From Candidatus Galligastranaerophilus gallistercoris (GTDB taxonomy: Bacteria > Cyanobacteriota > Vampirovibrionia > Gastranaerophilales > Gastranaerophilaceae): a stretch of DNA of 16,708 bases. This document shows positions 1-7,972 of the stretch, one piece after another. Within the stretch, counting starts at the first letter, position 1, and every line of letters starts with the position of its first letter. The notes beneath the pieces were generated by a model. That model saw nothing but the letters and a program-made list of their open reading frames with translations, was not told the origin of the DNA and did no database searches. The stretch spans positions 1-16,708 of the forward strand of contig DVJH01000084.1 in the NCBI GenBank assembly GCA_018710795.1, given 5' to 3'. The translations under genes were made by a program, and so were the position numbers.

Positions 1-276
1 AAGAGTTCTGTTGTATAAATATTCATACCCCCAGTGTTCAGATTTTTCGCTTTCTTTTTTGAATACCTGAAGTTTTAACAATCTTGTATTAAATTTTTTT
101 GGGTTATAGACCGCATAATAAATTCTCTCGCCCCGATGAAAAATATTCTGCGGTTTATACATTGTTTCATTGCTGAACGGTTTTGTTGAAAATATTATTG
201 CGGCTTTATTTTTATCGCAGCCTGAAAGTGTCAGTGAAAAAAGAAGAATAAACAAAACAAAAATAATTTTTTTCAT
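1..276 (-). CDS. Putative lipoprotein, 3' end outside the window
   Basis: The ATG at 276-274 directly follows the TAA of the TPR gene (279-277), so the two are very likely translationally coupled. The 92 visible codons are open to the window edge. The protein starts with Lys-Lys, a hydrophobic stretch of about 14 residues and a lipobox (LTLSGC, Cys20), so it should be exported, cleaved before Cys20 and lipid-anchored. The mature part begins with Asp-Lys and is rich in charged and aromatic residues (for example FHRGERIYYAVYNPKKF). I do not recognise the family. Its position as the last visible gene after an exported TPR protein suggests the two may act together in the envelope, which is an inference. 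Confidence 0.8.
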   Translation of the reverse strand, partial: MKKIIFVLFILLFSLTLSGCDKNKAAIIFSTKPFSNETMYKPQNIFHRGERIYYAVYNPKKFNTRLLKLQVFKKESEKSEHWGYEYLYNRTL

Positions 277-2301
277 TTATTGAACAAGCCCTTTGTAGAG
301 TGAATCAATTTTTAATTTTGCCTGTTTGTTTAACTCTTCATTGGATGAAACTTCAAGAAATTTTTCGTAATAATATATGGCGGTGTCGTTATTTTCTTTT
401 TTCTCAAAGCATTTGGCAAGGCCCCAGAGAGCAAAAGCATATTTTTGATTTATTTCGATTGCTTTTTCAAAGTGTTTGATTGCATTATCAAAATCGTTGT
501 TGTCAAAATCGCACAAGCCGAGATTAAAATATGCATTTTCGTTTTCGGGGTTAATTTCAAGCGCTTTATTATAATTTAAAATTGCGTTATCGTTATCTTT
601 CAGATATTTATACATGCTTCCTATTTTGACATATAAATTATCGTCATTCGGGTTATCGGAAAGATTTTTTTGATACAGTTCAAGCGCTTCTTTAAAGTTG
701 CCTGTTTTGGTATAGCTGTCGGCTAAAAGCTCAAGCGCTTCATTGTCTTTATTATCCATATCATAGGCTTTTTTGAAGGCACCCTGTGCGGTCGGCTCTT
801 CATTTAATCTGCTTAAAGATTTTCCGTATTCCATATAAATTTTATTGTTTTCAGGCGACACTTCAATTGCTTTTTCGTAAGATTCAACAACTTTGTTTTT
901 AACGCCCAAGCCTTCGTATGTTTTTGCAAGACCTATGTATCCTTTTGAATTTTCGGGGTTTTGAGCAATTGCGTTTGTATAAATTTCTTTTGCTTTTTTA
1001 TATTCTTTTTGTTTGAGCATATCATTTGCCCATTCGATTGAATTAGAATAAATGCTGTTTAGAATTTCTTCCTTTTTAATGTCGAATTCCCTTAAATCTC
1101 CGTCTTCAAAGTATGAAAGTTTTCTGTACATATTATCCGCACTTTTAAATTCTTTCATTGCTTCCAGACACAAGCCCTTATTATATGCGGCTCTTAAATT
1201 TTTGGAATTTGTATTCAGTTCGTTTTCGTATATTTCAAGCGCTTTATCAAATTCGCCGTTTTGAAAATAGCTTTTTGCAAGTTCGTTTTTAATATCAAAA
1301 TCATCCGATATTTGAACCCCTTTTTGAAGAACGCTTATTGCATAATTCGGGTTATTTTGTTTTTGATAAAGCATGCCAAGGTTCATATAAGCACCTTTAT
1401 CATTCGGTTTTACTTCAATATAGTCTTGATAAGCAAGTGCCGCTTCATCATATTTGCCCGTATTTTCCAATAATTTTGCGTAATCAAATTTTAATTCGTT
1501 TAAATCGGGGTTAATATAAAAAGCTTTTTGGAAATTTGAATATGCTTCATCGTATTCTTTTAAATATGATTGAACAACCGCAAGATTTCCTATTGAGATA
1601 TAATCTTTTTCGTTTAATTCAATTGCTTTTTGAAAATTTTCTTTTGCCTTTTCGTATTGTCTGTCTCTGAGGTATGCAACGCCCAATTCGGAATATTCTT
1701 TAAAATTTTGGGGGTTTTTATTTTTAACTTCTTCGTATTTTTCGATTGCGCTTTTATAGTCTTCAAGCCTTAAATAGCTGTTTGCAAGAAGATTTCCCGC
1801 TTCCGTATTATACGGGTAAGAAGCTATGAATTTTTGATAATAAGGAATCGCTTCATTGTATTTTTCATCATAAAATTTGGCGTTTGCAAGATTCAGATAA
1901 TTATATCTGTAATCGGGCATAAGAGTCTGTGCTTTTTGATAGGTTTCAAAAGCGTTTTTGTAATCACCTTTTTGCTGGTAGATGTTGCCTAAACTTATGT
2001 ATAAAAAAGCGTCATTCGGGTTCAGGTTAATTGCGTCATTGTATGCTTTGATTGCATTATCAATCTCGCCGTTTCTTGCATACAGACCCGCAAGTTTTGT
2101 CGTGAGGGTTATATCGTCTTTGGAATTGTTCATTGCCTTTAAAATCAAATCAATGGCATCGGAAAATCTGTTGCCGTTTTCAAAACGGATTGCTTCATTA
2201 TATAGCTGATTTGCTTCTTTTGACATTTTAGCGTATGCGGGCATAAGACAAAAACATAAGAAAATAAGCAAAAGGGCTTTTATTTTATTTTTTCTTTTCA
2301 T
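277..2301 (-). CDS. Exported protein with 18 tandem TPR repeats
   Basis: This 674-residue protein has a basic start, a hydrophobic core and a signal peptidase I-like site (PAYA, about residue 25), so it should be secreted to the periplasm or outer envelope. I count about 18 consecutive tetratricopeptide repeats from about residue 28 to 660, nearly all close to 34 residues with the usual small-residue, Tyr and NP positions; repeat 12 carries an extra insertion. TPR solenoids are protein-binding scaffolds, and no catalytic domain is visible. The start is supported by a GGAGAA Shine-Dalgarno 6 nt before the ATG. The gene follows recO by 13 nt and runs straight into the lipoprotein gene. The partner and precise role cannot be read from sequence. 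Confidence 0.9.
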   Translation of the reverse strand: MKRKNKIKALLLIFLCFCLMPAYAKMSKEANQLYNEAIRFENGNRFSDAIDLILKAMNNSKDDITLTTKLAGLYARNGEIDNAIKAYNDAINLNPNDAFLYISLGNIYQQKGDYKNAFETYQKAQTLMPDYRYNYLNLANAKFYDEKYNEAIPYYQKFIASYPYNTEAGNLLANSYLRLEDYKSAIEKYEEVKNKNPQNFKEYSELGVAYLRDRQYEKAKENFQKAIELNEKDYISIGNLAVVQSYLKEYDEAYSNFQKAFYINPDLNELKFDYAKLLENTGKYDEAALAYQDYIEVKPNDKGAYMNLGMLYQKQNNPNYAISVLQKGVQISDDFDIKNELAKSYFQNGEFDKALEIYENELNTNSKNLRAAYNKGLCLEAMKEFKSADNMYRKLSYFEDGDLREFDIKKEEILNSIYSNSIEWANDMLKQKEYKKAKEIYTNAIAQNPENSKGYIGLAKTYEGLGVKNKVVESYEKAIEVSPENNKIYMEYGKSLSRLNEEPTAQGAFKKAYDMDNKDNEALELLADSYTKTGNFKEALELYQKNLSDNPNDDNLYVKIGSMYKYLKDNDNAILNYNKALEINPENENAYFNLGLCDFDNNDFDNAIKHFEKAIEINQKYAFALWGLAKCFEKKENNDTAIYYYEKFLEVSSNEELNKQAKLKIDSLYKGLVQ

Positions 2302-2314
2302 TGATTTTTCTCCG

Positions 2315-3088
2315 TTAACTTACTTTTGCGGCTTCCATCACCTTAAGCGCTTTGCTTTTTTTATTGCAGGTTATTTCAATATACTTCTTTAAAAGATTAA
2401 AGCAACTGTTTGTAATTTTATCATTAACCAAATCGTCGTAAAATGTTTTTTTATCGACGGGGGTTTTTGAGAGAGTTATTAAAAATTCCCTTATTTTTTT
2501 ATGGAGTTTAACGTATTGCACCTGATCCACATCACAATTCGGACATATAATTCCTCCGGTTTGAATTGAAAACAGCGCATCCCCTTCAACCGTTTTGGAA
2601 CATTTGAGGCACCTTTCAAGCTCAATTCCAAAACCCGCAATGTTCATAAAATGAAGCTGGAATTTAAGAATATTCAGCGTTATTTGTGTTTTATCTTTTG
2701 AATTTTGGATGTTTTCGAGCGTTTTATATAAAAGATTGTATATAAGTTCGTTTTGTGTTTTGTCTTTATCGTCGTCATTGCAGAAAGTGTTAATAATTTC
2801 CGCCGCATAAAATGCCATCGTTAATTTATCAAGATCATATCTTAATTTATTAAAAGGGTTAATGGCCGAGGCTTCTTTTATGATATCCAAATTCCTTTTT
2901 TTATTCAGCATAAGCCTGTTTGCAATAAGAGACTGCATTCTTGCGCCGAGTTTACTTTTCGGATTTTTGGCGCCTTTTGCGATTCCTCTTATTAAGCCCA
3001 TTTCTTTTGAAAACATAACGACAATGCTGTCATTTTCGCTTAAGGGATATGTTTTGATATTTATTGCGTCCGTTACAAAAGTTTCCAT
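2315..3088 (-). CDS. recO: DNA repair protein RecO
   Basis: The 257-residue protein has the RecO layout and usual length: an N-terminal OB-fold domain (about residues 1-80, with the typical 'GLIRGIAKGAKNPKSKLGAR' region), then a helical domain, then a zinc-binding Cys pair of pairs (C160/C163 and C182/C185). RecO binds single-stranded DNA and SSB and, with RecR, helps load RecA at gaps (RecFOR pathway) in the cytoplasm. The ATG lies 3 nt after the stop of the upstream gene and has no strong Shine-Dalgarno, which suggests translational coupling. Being inside an operon with pilT and envelope genes looks like a compact-genome arrangement rather than a functional link. Confidence 0.93.
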   Translation of the reverse strand: METFVTDAINIKTYPLSENDSIVVMFSKEMGLIRGIAKGAKNPKSKLGARMQSLIANRLMLNKKRNLDIIKEASAINPFNKLRYDLDKLTMAFYAAEIINTFCNDDDKDKTQNELIYNLLYKTLENIQNSKDKTQITLNILKFQLHFMNIAGFGIELERCLKCSKTVEGDALFSIQTGGIICPNCDVDQVQYVKLHKKIREFLITLSKTPVDKKTFYDDLVNDKITNSCFNLLKKYIEITCNKKSKALKVMEAAKVS

Positions 3089-3091
3089 ATT

Positions 3092-4501
3092 TTATACACT
3101 CAGCTGCAGCGAGCTCATCTCTCTGTTTATAAATTCTTCGCACAATTCGTTTGAAGATGTGAAGTCGGATAAAATTTCACAGTCAGGATTAATTTCTTTA
3201 AATGCCTGTTTAAAATATTCTCTTTTGGTTGTTTCTTTTGACAGTATATAAACTTTTTGAGGTTTTGTTACTTCAAAACTTGTTTTCAAAAGCCCGACAA
3301 TCAAAGCTTTATTCGAATCAAGAGGCGGATTGATTAAAATCCAGGTTGATGCATCTTTCATAAGGCTTATTGCTTTAACCCAATAATAAGGATTTGAGTT
3401 TGAATTTAAGTTGTTTGCCTCGTAAATATCCGGATACATAACCGAAGAACAATTTTTGCATTGAATATTTAAAACTTTATTGTCAAAGTTTGCTATATAT
3501 TCTTTTTTATGACATTTCGGGCAGTAAAAAAGATTGGACAATCCGAAAAGCGGAATAAGGTTTACCGATTTTTTATATTCTTCTTCTTTTTGAATTAAAG
3601 GAATTTCAAAATTTATATTATTTTCGATAAAGGTTTTTAAGATATTTTCGCTTTTTGATGTTGTAATAAAATGAACTTTTCCTTTTATTGTGTTTAACAT
3701 TTTTAAAATTTCGCCTGTTTCATCCGTTTGGACATCGGCTGCATTTTTCAGGCGCAAAATTAATTCCAGGAAATTTGAATCAATTTTATTTGTTTCAATT
3801 AAATTTCTGTACGATATATTTTCATCCATATCGGCTAAGGGTGATTTATCGTCATAGAATACCATAACGTCTTTAAGGTCGGACTCTTTTTTAAAGGTGT
3901 ATTCAGACCTGTTTTCAATCGGTGTTTCTTTTTTGTCATAATAAGCCGTATTTGTTTCATTAAATATAGGCGTCTGTTCGGAATTTGCCAAAGTTTTTTC
4001 GGGGGTAAAAAGGACGGGCTTTTCTTCTTCCTCTTCTTTTTCAAGAGGCTGCTTGTTAAGTTCATCCTGAACAAAAGTTTCTTCTTTTGTTTCAATTGTT
4101 GAATTTTCCGTTATTTGCTCAATTTCTTCGGATTTTTCCATAATCGGATTTGAAATTGTTTCGGTTTCATTGTTTTGTTCGGGTGCATCAAAAGTGAAAT
4201 GTTCCTGAACGGGCGATTCGATATACTCAGGTTCCGCTGTAACAGTTGTTTCCGGTTCTTTTCCCGATAAAATGTTATGTATGGTTGTTGTCAAAAGATC
4301 TTTTATGTCGTTCGGGATTGTTTGTTCCTCAACATAAGACAAAATTTGCTTTAAATCGTCCAACAATTCAAATTTATAACCTGTGTGAAATTTTTCATGC
4401 AGTTTGTGTGCCCCCATTTGTAAAAGCTGCATATCACTTCTTTTAAGGGCAACATATAGCCTTTTTACGGTCATATCTTCTGCTTCCGGGAATGGCGCCA
4501 T
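3092..4501 (-). CDS. Unknown protein with degenerate sirtuin-like C-terminal domain
   Basis: This 469-residue protein has three parts. Residues 1-80 are predicted helical. Residues 81-210 are an acidic Glu/Thr/Pro-rich linker including a run of six glutamates. Residues 235-450 form a domain that I align by eye to Sir2 proteins: ITT at 279-281 where sirtuins have the TQNxD region, PLFG at 317-320 where they have ELHG, a C327-x2-C330 and C348-x2-C351 zinc ribbon, then MYPDI (355-359) where they have the RPxVV segment, and ILINPP (388-393) where they have the GTS strand. The catalytic His is Phe319, the QNxD residues are missing, and no N-terminal NAD-binding GAGxS motif is visible, so it is probably not an active deacylase. 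An AAGGAGA ribosome site precedes the ATG. It lies 18 nt after pilT. The gene is certain; the sirtuin link is tentative. Confidence 0.75.
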   Translation of the reverse strand: MAPFPEAEDMTVKRLYVALKRSDMQLLQMGAHKLHEKFHTGYKFELLDDLKQILSYVEEQTIPNDIKDLLTTTIHNILSGKEPETTVTAEPEYIESPVQEHFTFDAPEQNNETETISNPIMEKSEEIEQITENSTIETKEETFVQDELNKQPLEKEEEEEKPVLFTPEKTLANSEQTPIFNETNTAYYDKKETPIENRSEYTFKKESDLKDVMVFYDDKSPLADMDENISYRNLIETNKIDSNFLELILRLKNAADVQTDETGEILKMLNTIKGKVHFITTSKSENILKTFIENNINFEIPLIQKEEEYKKSVNLIPLFGLSNLFYCPKCHKKEYIANFDNKVLNIQCKNCSSVMYPDIYEANNLNSNSNPYYWVKAISLMKDASTWILINPPLDSNKALIVGLLKTSFEVTKPQKVYILSKETTKREYFKQAFKEINPDCEILSDFTSSNELCEEFINREMSSLQLSV

Positions 4502-4519
4502 ATCAGATTCTCCTTATTT

Positions 4520-5617
4520 TTAAATTAAATCCGTTGAATTCGGGTCGGATAAGCCGTGATAGATACCCCTCATCATCTGGTAAAGTTCGGTGGGATTATC
4601 GCTTGATTCAATCGCGGTTTCTTTGGTGATTAAGTTTAATTTATAGAGGTTATAGATTGATGAGTTCATCGTGCATAGCGTCGGGCTGTTTGCTTTTGCA
4701 ATCAGCTGTTCGATGTCGCTCATTTTATCTTTTGCAATATAATCGGCAATTGCAGGGGTGCTTGTCATAATTTCAAGTGCGGGCACAAGCCCTCCTTCGG
4801 TTTTGGGAAGAAGCTTCTGGGCAATCGTGCCTTTAAGGGTTATTGCAAGTCTTTTTCTTATAAAATCTTTTTGGTCGGAATCAAAGAGCCCTATAATTCT
4901 GTTTATTGTTTGGGTGGCTGAATTTGTGTGGATTGTGGATAAAACAAAGTGCCCCGTTTCGGCTGCGGCAATTGCGGCTTCGACGGTTTCTTTGTCTCTG
5001 ATTTCACCGATTACTATGATATCGGGGTCCTGCCTCAGGGCGTATTTAATCCCCGACGGAAAACTTTCGACATCAAGCCCCAATCCCCTTTGGGTTATGA
5101 GGCAGTTTTTATCCGAATATAAAAATTCAATCGGGTCTTCAATGGTAATTATATGTTTTCTTTGGGTTTTATTTATGTTTTCAAGCATGGAAGCAATCGT
5201 TGTCGATTTCCCGGAACCCGTCGCCCCCGTTATTAAAAGAATGCCGTTGTTAAATTCGGTGAAATGATTAATTGAAGGGGGAAGCATTAAATCTTCAAAA
5301 GTCGGGATTTCATAAGGAATAAGCCTCATCGTGAGTTTCGGCATGCCCAAATCTTTACAGTAATTAACCCTGTATCTTGAAACGCCTTTGAGTTCGTATG
5401 TGAAATCAAGGTCTGTCGCATCTTTGATTTTTTCATGCATATCTTTGTGAAGAACGGTTTGCAAAATGTTATCAAAATCATCTTCCGTGAGTGCGGGCAT
5501 ATCAATTCTGACCATATCTCCCGAAACTCTTAAAGACGGTTGTTTTCCCATCATAAGGTGCACATCCGATGCTTTTACTTTTGTTATTTTGCTTAAAAAC
5601 TCGTTAATACTGAACAT
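4520..5617 (-). CDS. pilT: Type IV pilus retraction ATPase PilT
   Basis: The 365-residue protein matches PilT in length and order: an N-terminal PAS-like domain (about 1-110, starting with the typical 'KASDVHLMMGKQPSLR'), Walker A GATGSGKST (131-139), Asp box with EDPIE (160-164), Walker B region DPDIIVIGEIRD (197-208) and His box TGHFVLSTIHTN (221-232). PilT hexamers hydrolyse ATP at the inner membrane to depolymerise type IV pili, giving twitching motility and DNA uptake. The C-terminal AIRNLIRE-type motif of classical PilT appears altered (PAIADYIAKDK, 288-298), so a PilU-like or variant retraction role is possible. It is the first gene of a five-gene minus-strand operon. A GAGGA ribosome site lies about 12 nt before the ATG. 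No pilin or PilB/PilC genes are in the window. Confidence 0.93.
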   Translation of the reverse strand: MFSINEFLSKITKVKASDVHLMMGKQPSLRVSGDMVRIDMPALTEDDFDNILQTVLHKDMHEKIKDATDLDFTYELKGVSRYRVNYCKDLGMPKLTMRLIPYEIPTFEDLMLPPSINHFTEFNNGILLITGATGSGKSTTIASMLENINKTQRKHIITIEDPIEFLYSDKNCLITQRGLGLDVESFPSGIKYALRQDPDIIVIGEIRDKETVEAAIAAAETGHFVLSTIHTNSATQTINRIIGLFDSDQKDFIRKRLAITLKGTIAQKLLPKTEGGLVPALEIMTSTPAIADYIAKDKMSDIEQLIAKANSPTLCTMNSSIYNLYKLNLITKETAIESSDNPTELYQMMRGIYHGLSDPNSTDLI

Positions 5618-5658
5618 TATTAAATTTTATCCTCTGTAAAACTTCTTCCTTAAACTAC

Positions 5659-5687
5659 ATCATAGCGCATTGTTTAGTGTTTGTGCA
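5659..5687 (-). promoter_or_regulatory. Sigma70-type promoter for the pilT operon
   Basis: Read on the minus strand, a TGCACA (-35, 4 of 6 consensus positions, 5687-5682) is followed after exactly 17 nt by TATGAT (-10, 5 of 6, 5664-5659). A start site near 5652 would give a leader of about 35 nt before the pilT ATG. No operator is evident. Confidence 0.5.
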
Positions 5688-5820
5688 TTTTTGTTACAAA
5701 CTTTTCGGGTTTTGTAAAGAAATATTAAAAAATAAAAATTTATCGGGCAATTATTAAAGCTAAAAAGTTTTTATTAAATTGTAAGGTTAGTAATCAGTAT
5801 TTATCGGAAGGAAGTTTTGT

Positions 5821-6585
5821 ATGAGTTTAGCAGCAATCAACAGCCAGTACAACGGACTTAACGGTCTTGCAGGCTACGGCACCGCATATTCTACGGGTGC
5901 TTATTCACTTTATTCTGACGCTTACGTTGATAATGCAAAAGACAGCATTGCAAACGGTTATGAAGTAAGCGCAACATCAAATTCATATGCAAATAAAGCA
6001 TCGGTTTCATCTTCAAGCTTTGCACAGCAGTGCCAGGCAATAGAATATATGCTTCAAAGAGGCAGAACGGATGATGCAATGGCTGCATATCAGGATTTAT
6101 ATGACGATATGGCGTCAAACTCTTATTATCAAGGGTATACGGAAAATGAAATTAAAACGTTGCTTCAGGATGCTTATTTGAATGCAACGGGAACAACAAT
6201 CGTAAACGATATAAGCGCAAATTCAAATTCTTCATTTGAAGCAGGCATGGAAAGCGCTGTACCTATTATAGGTTTATTGCAAAATACAAATTCCGCGGAT
6301 GATTTTATCGCAGAAGCTACCAATACTCCCGTTTCGGGGTGGTCGCAGGTAAAAGCCGCAGCAGGTGTAGGAACAACTTCCGCATTATCGGCAGCGGTTG
6401 CGGCAGCAGGCGTCGGTGTGGTTTCAGGCGCTAAAAGCGGCGGTTTATCAGGCATTTTAACAGGTTTAAAAAATGCATTTACGGGCAAAGGCGCAACGGG
6501 TAAAGTTGCAATTGCGGCAGGTATAGTTGCAGCCGGTGCTTCAATTTTAACTTACATCGGAAGCAAATTAACAAATAAAGACTAA
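5821..6585 (+). CDS. Hypothetical protein with two glycine-zipper-like membrane segments
   Basis: I do not recognise this 254-residue protein. Residues 1-65 are rich in Tyr, Ser, Gly, Asn and Ala with no signal peptide. Residues 66-130 look helical and soluble (AIEYMLQRGRTDDAMAAYQ). The C-terminal third has two Ala/Gly-rich hydrophobic segments (about 185-204 and 228-247) separated by a Gly/Lys-rich loop, as in glycine-zipper helices that pack tightly in membranes or form pores. A good AAGGAAG ribosome site lies 6 nt before the ATG. The gene stands alone between the divergent pilT operon and a strong terminator. It looks higher in GC than its neighbours, which could reflect high expression. 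A surface, secreted or pore-forming role is only speculation. Confidence 0.85.
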   Translation: MSLAAINSQYNGLNGLAGYGTAYSTGAYSLYSDAYVDNAKDSIANGYEVSATSNSYANKASVSSSSFAQQCQAIEYMLQRGRTDDAMAAYQDLYDDMASNSYYQGYTENEIKTLLQDAYLNATGTTIVNDISANSNSSFEAGMESAVPIIGLLQNTNSADDFIAEATNTPVSGWSQVKAAAGVGTTSALSAAVAAAGVGVVSGAKSGGLSGILTGLKNAFTGKGATGKVAIAAGIVAAGASILTYIGSKLTNKD

Positions 6586-6619
6586 TTAAAATAAACAAAA
6601 CCGATAAAATAATTAAAGA

Positions 6620-6638
6620 TTACTAATCCTTTTAGTAA
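6620..6638 (-). terminator. Weak AT-rich hairpin, possible kor operon terminator
   Basis: TTACTAA and TTAGTAA form a 7-bp stem with a 5-nt loop. On the minus strand it is followed by the T-rich TCTTTAATTATTTT. It lies downstream of the last kor gene and shares its right-hand bases with the stronger plus-strand terminator, so the two structures exclude each other. The stem is AT-rich and weak. Confidence 0.3.
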
Positions 6639-6667
6639 CGGCACAAGAATTTGTGCCGTTATTTTTT
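6636..6667 (+). terminator. Rho-independent terminator of the 5821-6585 gene
   Basis: An 11-bp perfect stem (TAACGGCACAA with TTGTGCCGTTA) with a 4-nt GAAT loop is followed at once by TTTTTT. It sits 50 nt after the stop codon of the plus-strand gene and between two convergent genes. On the minus strand there is no T-run after this stem, so it acts mainly on plus-strand transcripts. Confidence 0.88.
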
Positions 6668-6669
6668 AT

Positions 6670-7212
6670 TTATACAAGAGAATATCCGTATTCAAAAGAT
6701 TTAATGTTTAAATCCGAAAATTCGGGTTTTTTCATTGAAGAAACCTGTTTTAGGGCCTTTATTACGCTTTCTTTCATAAAAAGCCCCGTTTTTTTAATCA
6801 TTGCGCCTAAAACAACAATATTTAGAAGCATTTTTGCATTTTGCCCGTGGATTAAATCGTTAAAAGGTTTAAACAGATATTCAATGTCAGCTCTTTTTTT
6901 ATCCGTTCCGGTAAAGGACGAATCGGCTATTATAAGGCCGTCTTTATCAATAACGTTTTCAAATTTGTTCATTGCCTGTCTGCTTAAAAAGATTCCGCAG
7001 CTTGCGCTGTCAAAAATGGGAGAAGCGATATCCGTGTCTGAAACTATAACATAGCAATTTGCGCTGCCGCCTCTCATTTCTGCGCCGTAGCTGGGTATCC
7101 AAGTTGTATTTTTCCCTTCTATGATTGCGGCATGGCAGAGTATTGTTCCCAAAAATAAAACACCCTGTCCTCCGAATCCGGATACTATAATATTGTGCTG
7201 TTTACCTTTCAT
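6670..7212 (-). CDS. korC: 2-oxoacid:ferredoxin oxidoreductase, gamma subunit
   Basis: This 180-residue protein is the gamma (POR/KOR catalytic gamma) domain as a separate subunit. It starts with the family's SGFGGQGVLFLG motif (11-22) and has the characteristic IPSYGAEMRGGSANCYVIVS segment (39-58). With the alpha and beta subunits it oxidatively decarboxylates a 2-oxoacid to acyl-CoA, passing electrons to ferredoxin in the cytoplasm. It overlaps the beta gene by 11 nt, with an AGAGG ribosome site inside the end of that gene. It is the last gene of the operon. Whether the substrate is 2-oxoglutarate or a branched-chain 2-oxoacid cannot be settled from this subunit. Confidence 0.9.
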   Translation of the reverse strand: MKGKQHNIIVSGFGGQGVLFLGTILCHAAIIEGKNTTWIPSYGAEMRGGSANCYVIVSDTDIASPIFDSASCGIFLSRQAMNKFENVIDKDGLIIADSSFTGTDKKRADIEYLFKPFNDLIHGQNAKMLLNIVVLGAMIKKTGLFMKESVIKALKQVSSMKKPEFSDLNIKSFEYGYSLV

Positions 7213-7972
7213 CTCCTCTTATGTCCTTAAAAACTCCCAGCTTGTGCGTTTTTATAATTTCATTTTCAATATATTTCATTGAATCGACGGGCGACATTTT
7301 CCAGCCCGTGGGGCATGTGCATAAAACTTCAACGAAGCTGAACCCTAAACCCTTTATCTGGTTTTCAAACGCACGCTTAATTGATTTTTTTGTTTTTATT
7401 ATGCTTTTGGGGCTGTATATCCCTTCTCTTGCAACATATGCGGCACCATCACATAAAGCCACCATTTCTGATATTTTAATCGGGTATCCGAAGGTTTTCG
7501 GGTCTCTGCCGTGGGGCGTCGTTGTTGTTTTTTGCCCTATGATACTTGTGGCGCTTGCCTGTCCTCCGGTCATGCCGAAGTTTGCATTATTTATACAAAT
7601 AACGGTAATGTTTTCGCCTCTGCATGCGGTATGAATTGTTTCGTTCATACCTATTGTAGCGGCGTCGCCGTCGCCCTGGTACGTAAAAACTGTTTTATTC
7701 GGTTTGGAGCGTTTTACTCCGGTTGCAACACAGGGTGCACGCCCGTGGGAAGAACCTACCACATCCAAATCAAAATATTTTTCAAGACAAATTGAACACC
7801 CGACCGATGCTACGGCTATTGTATCTTTTTGAACGTTCAATTCGTCAATGCATTCCGCGATTAATCGAAGCACGATTCCATGTCCGCATCCCGGGCAGAA
7901 TGTGTATTCATAATCTTTTTTAATTGTATCGGGTCTTTTAAAGACGATTTTCTCTTCAACTAATTCAGGCAT
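7202..7972 (-). CDS. korB: 2-oxoacid:ferredoxin oxidoreductase, beta (TPP-binding) subunit
   Basis: The 256-residue beta subunit binds thiamine pyrophosphate. It shows the family's CPGCGHG near the N-terminus (26-32), a GDGD diphosphate/metal motif (100-103) and the NNANFGMTGGQ motif (128-138), with further conserved cysteines at 59, 62 and 81 (SVGCSICLE, APCVATG). Cysteines in such subunits can ligate an iron-sulfur cluster. The reaction is CoA-dependent oxidative decarboxylation of a 2-oxoacid. The ATG lies 13 nt inside the end of the alpha gene and the stop overlaps the gamma gene, so the three are translationally coupled. The protein has the usual length of stand-alone Kor/Vor beta subunits. 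Confidence 0.92.
   Translation of the reverse strand: MPELVEEKIVFKRPDTIKKDYEYTFCPGCGHGIVLRLIAECIDELNVQKDTIAVASVGCSICLEKYFDLDVVGSSHGRAPCVATGVKRSKPNKTVFTYQGDGDAATIGMNETIHTACRGENITVICINNANFGMTGGQASATSIIGQKTTTTPHGRDPKTFGYPIKISEMVALCDGAAYVAREGIYSPKSIIKTKKSIKRAFENQIKGLGFSFVEVLCTCPTGWKMSPVDSMKYIENEIIKTHKLGVFKDIRGDER

Noticed and set aside
277..2301. Repeated nucleotide words such as CAAGCGCTT in the TPR gene as a possible repeat array.
   Set aside because: They follow from the repeated Ala/Leu/Glu codons of TPR motifs and have no constant direct-repeat and spacer pattern, so this is not a CRISPR array.
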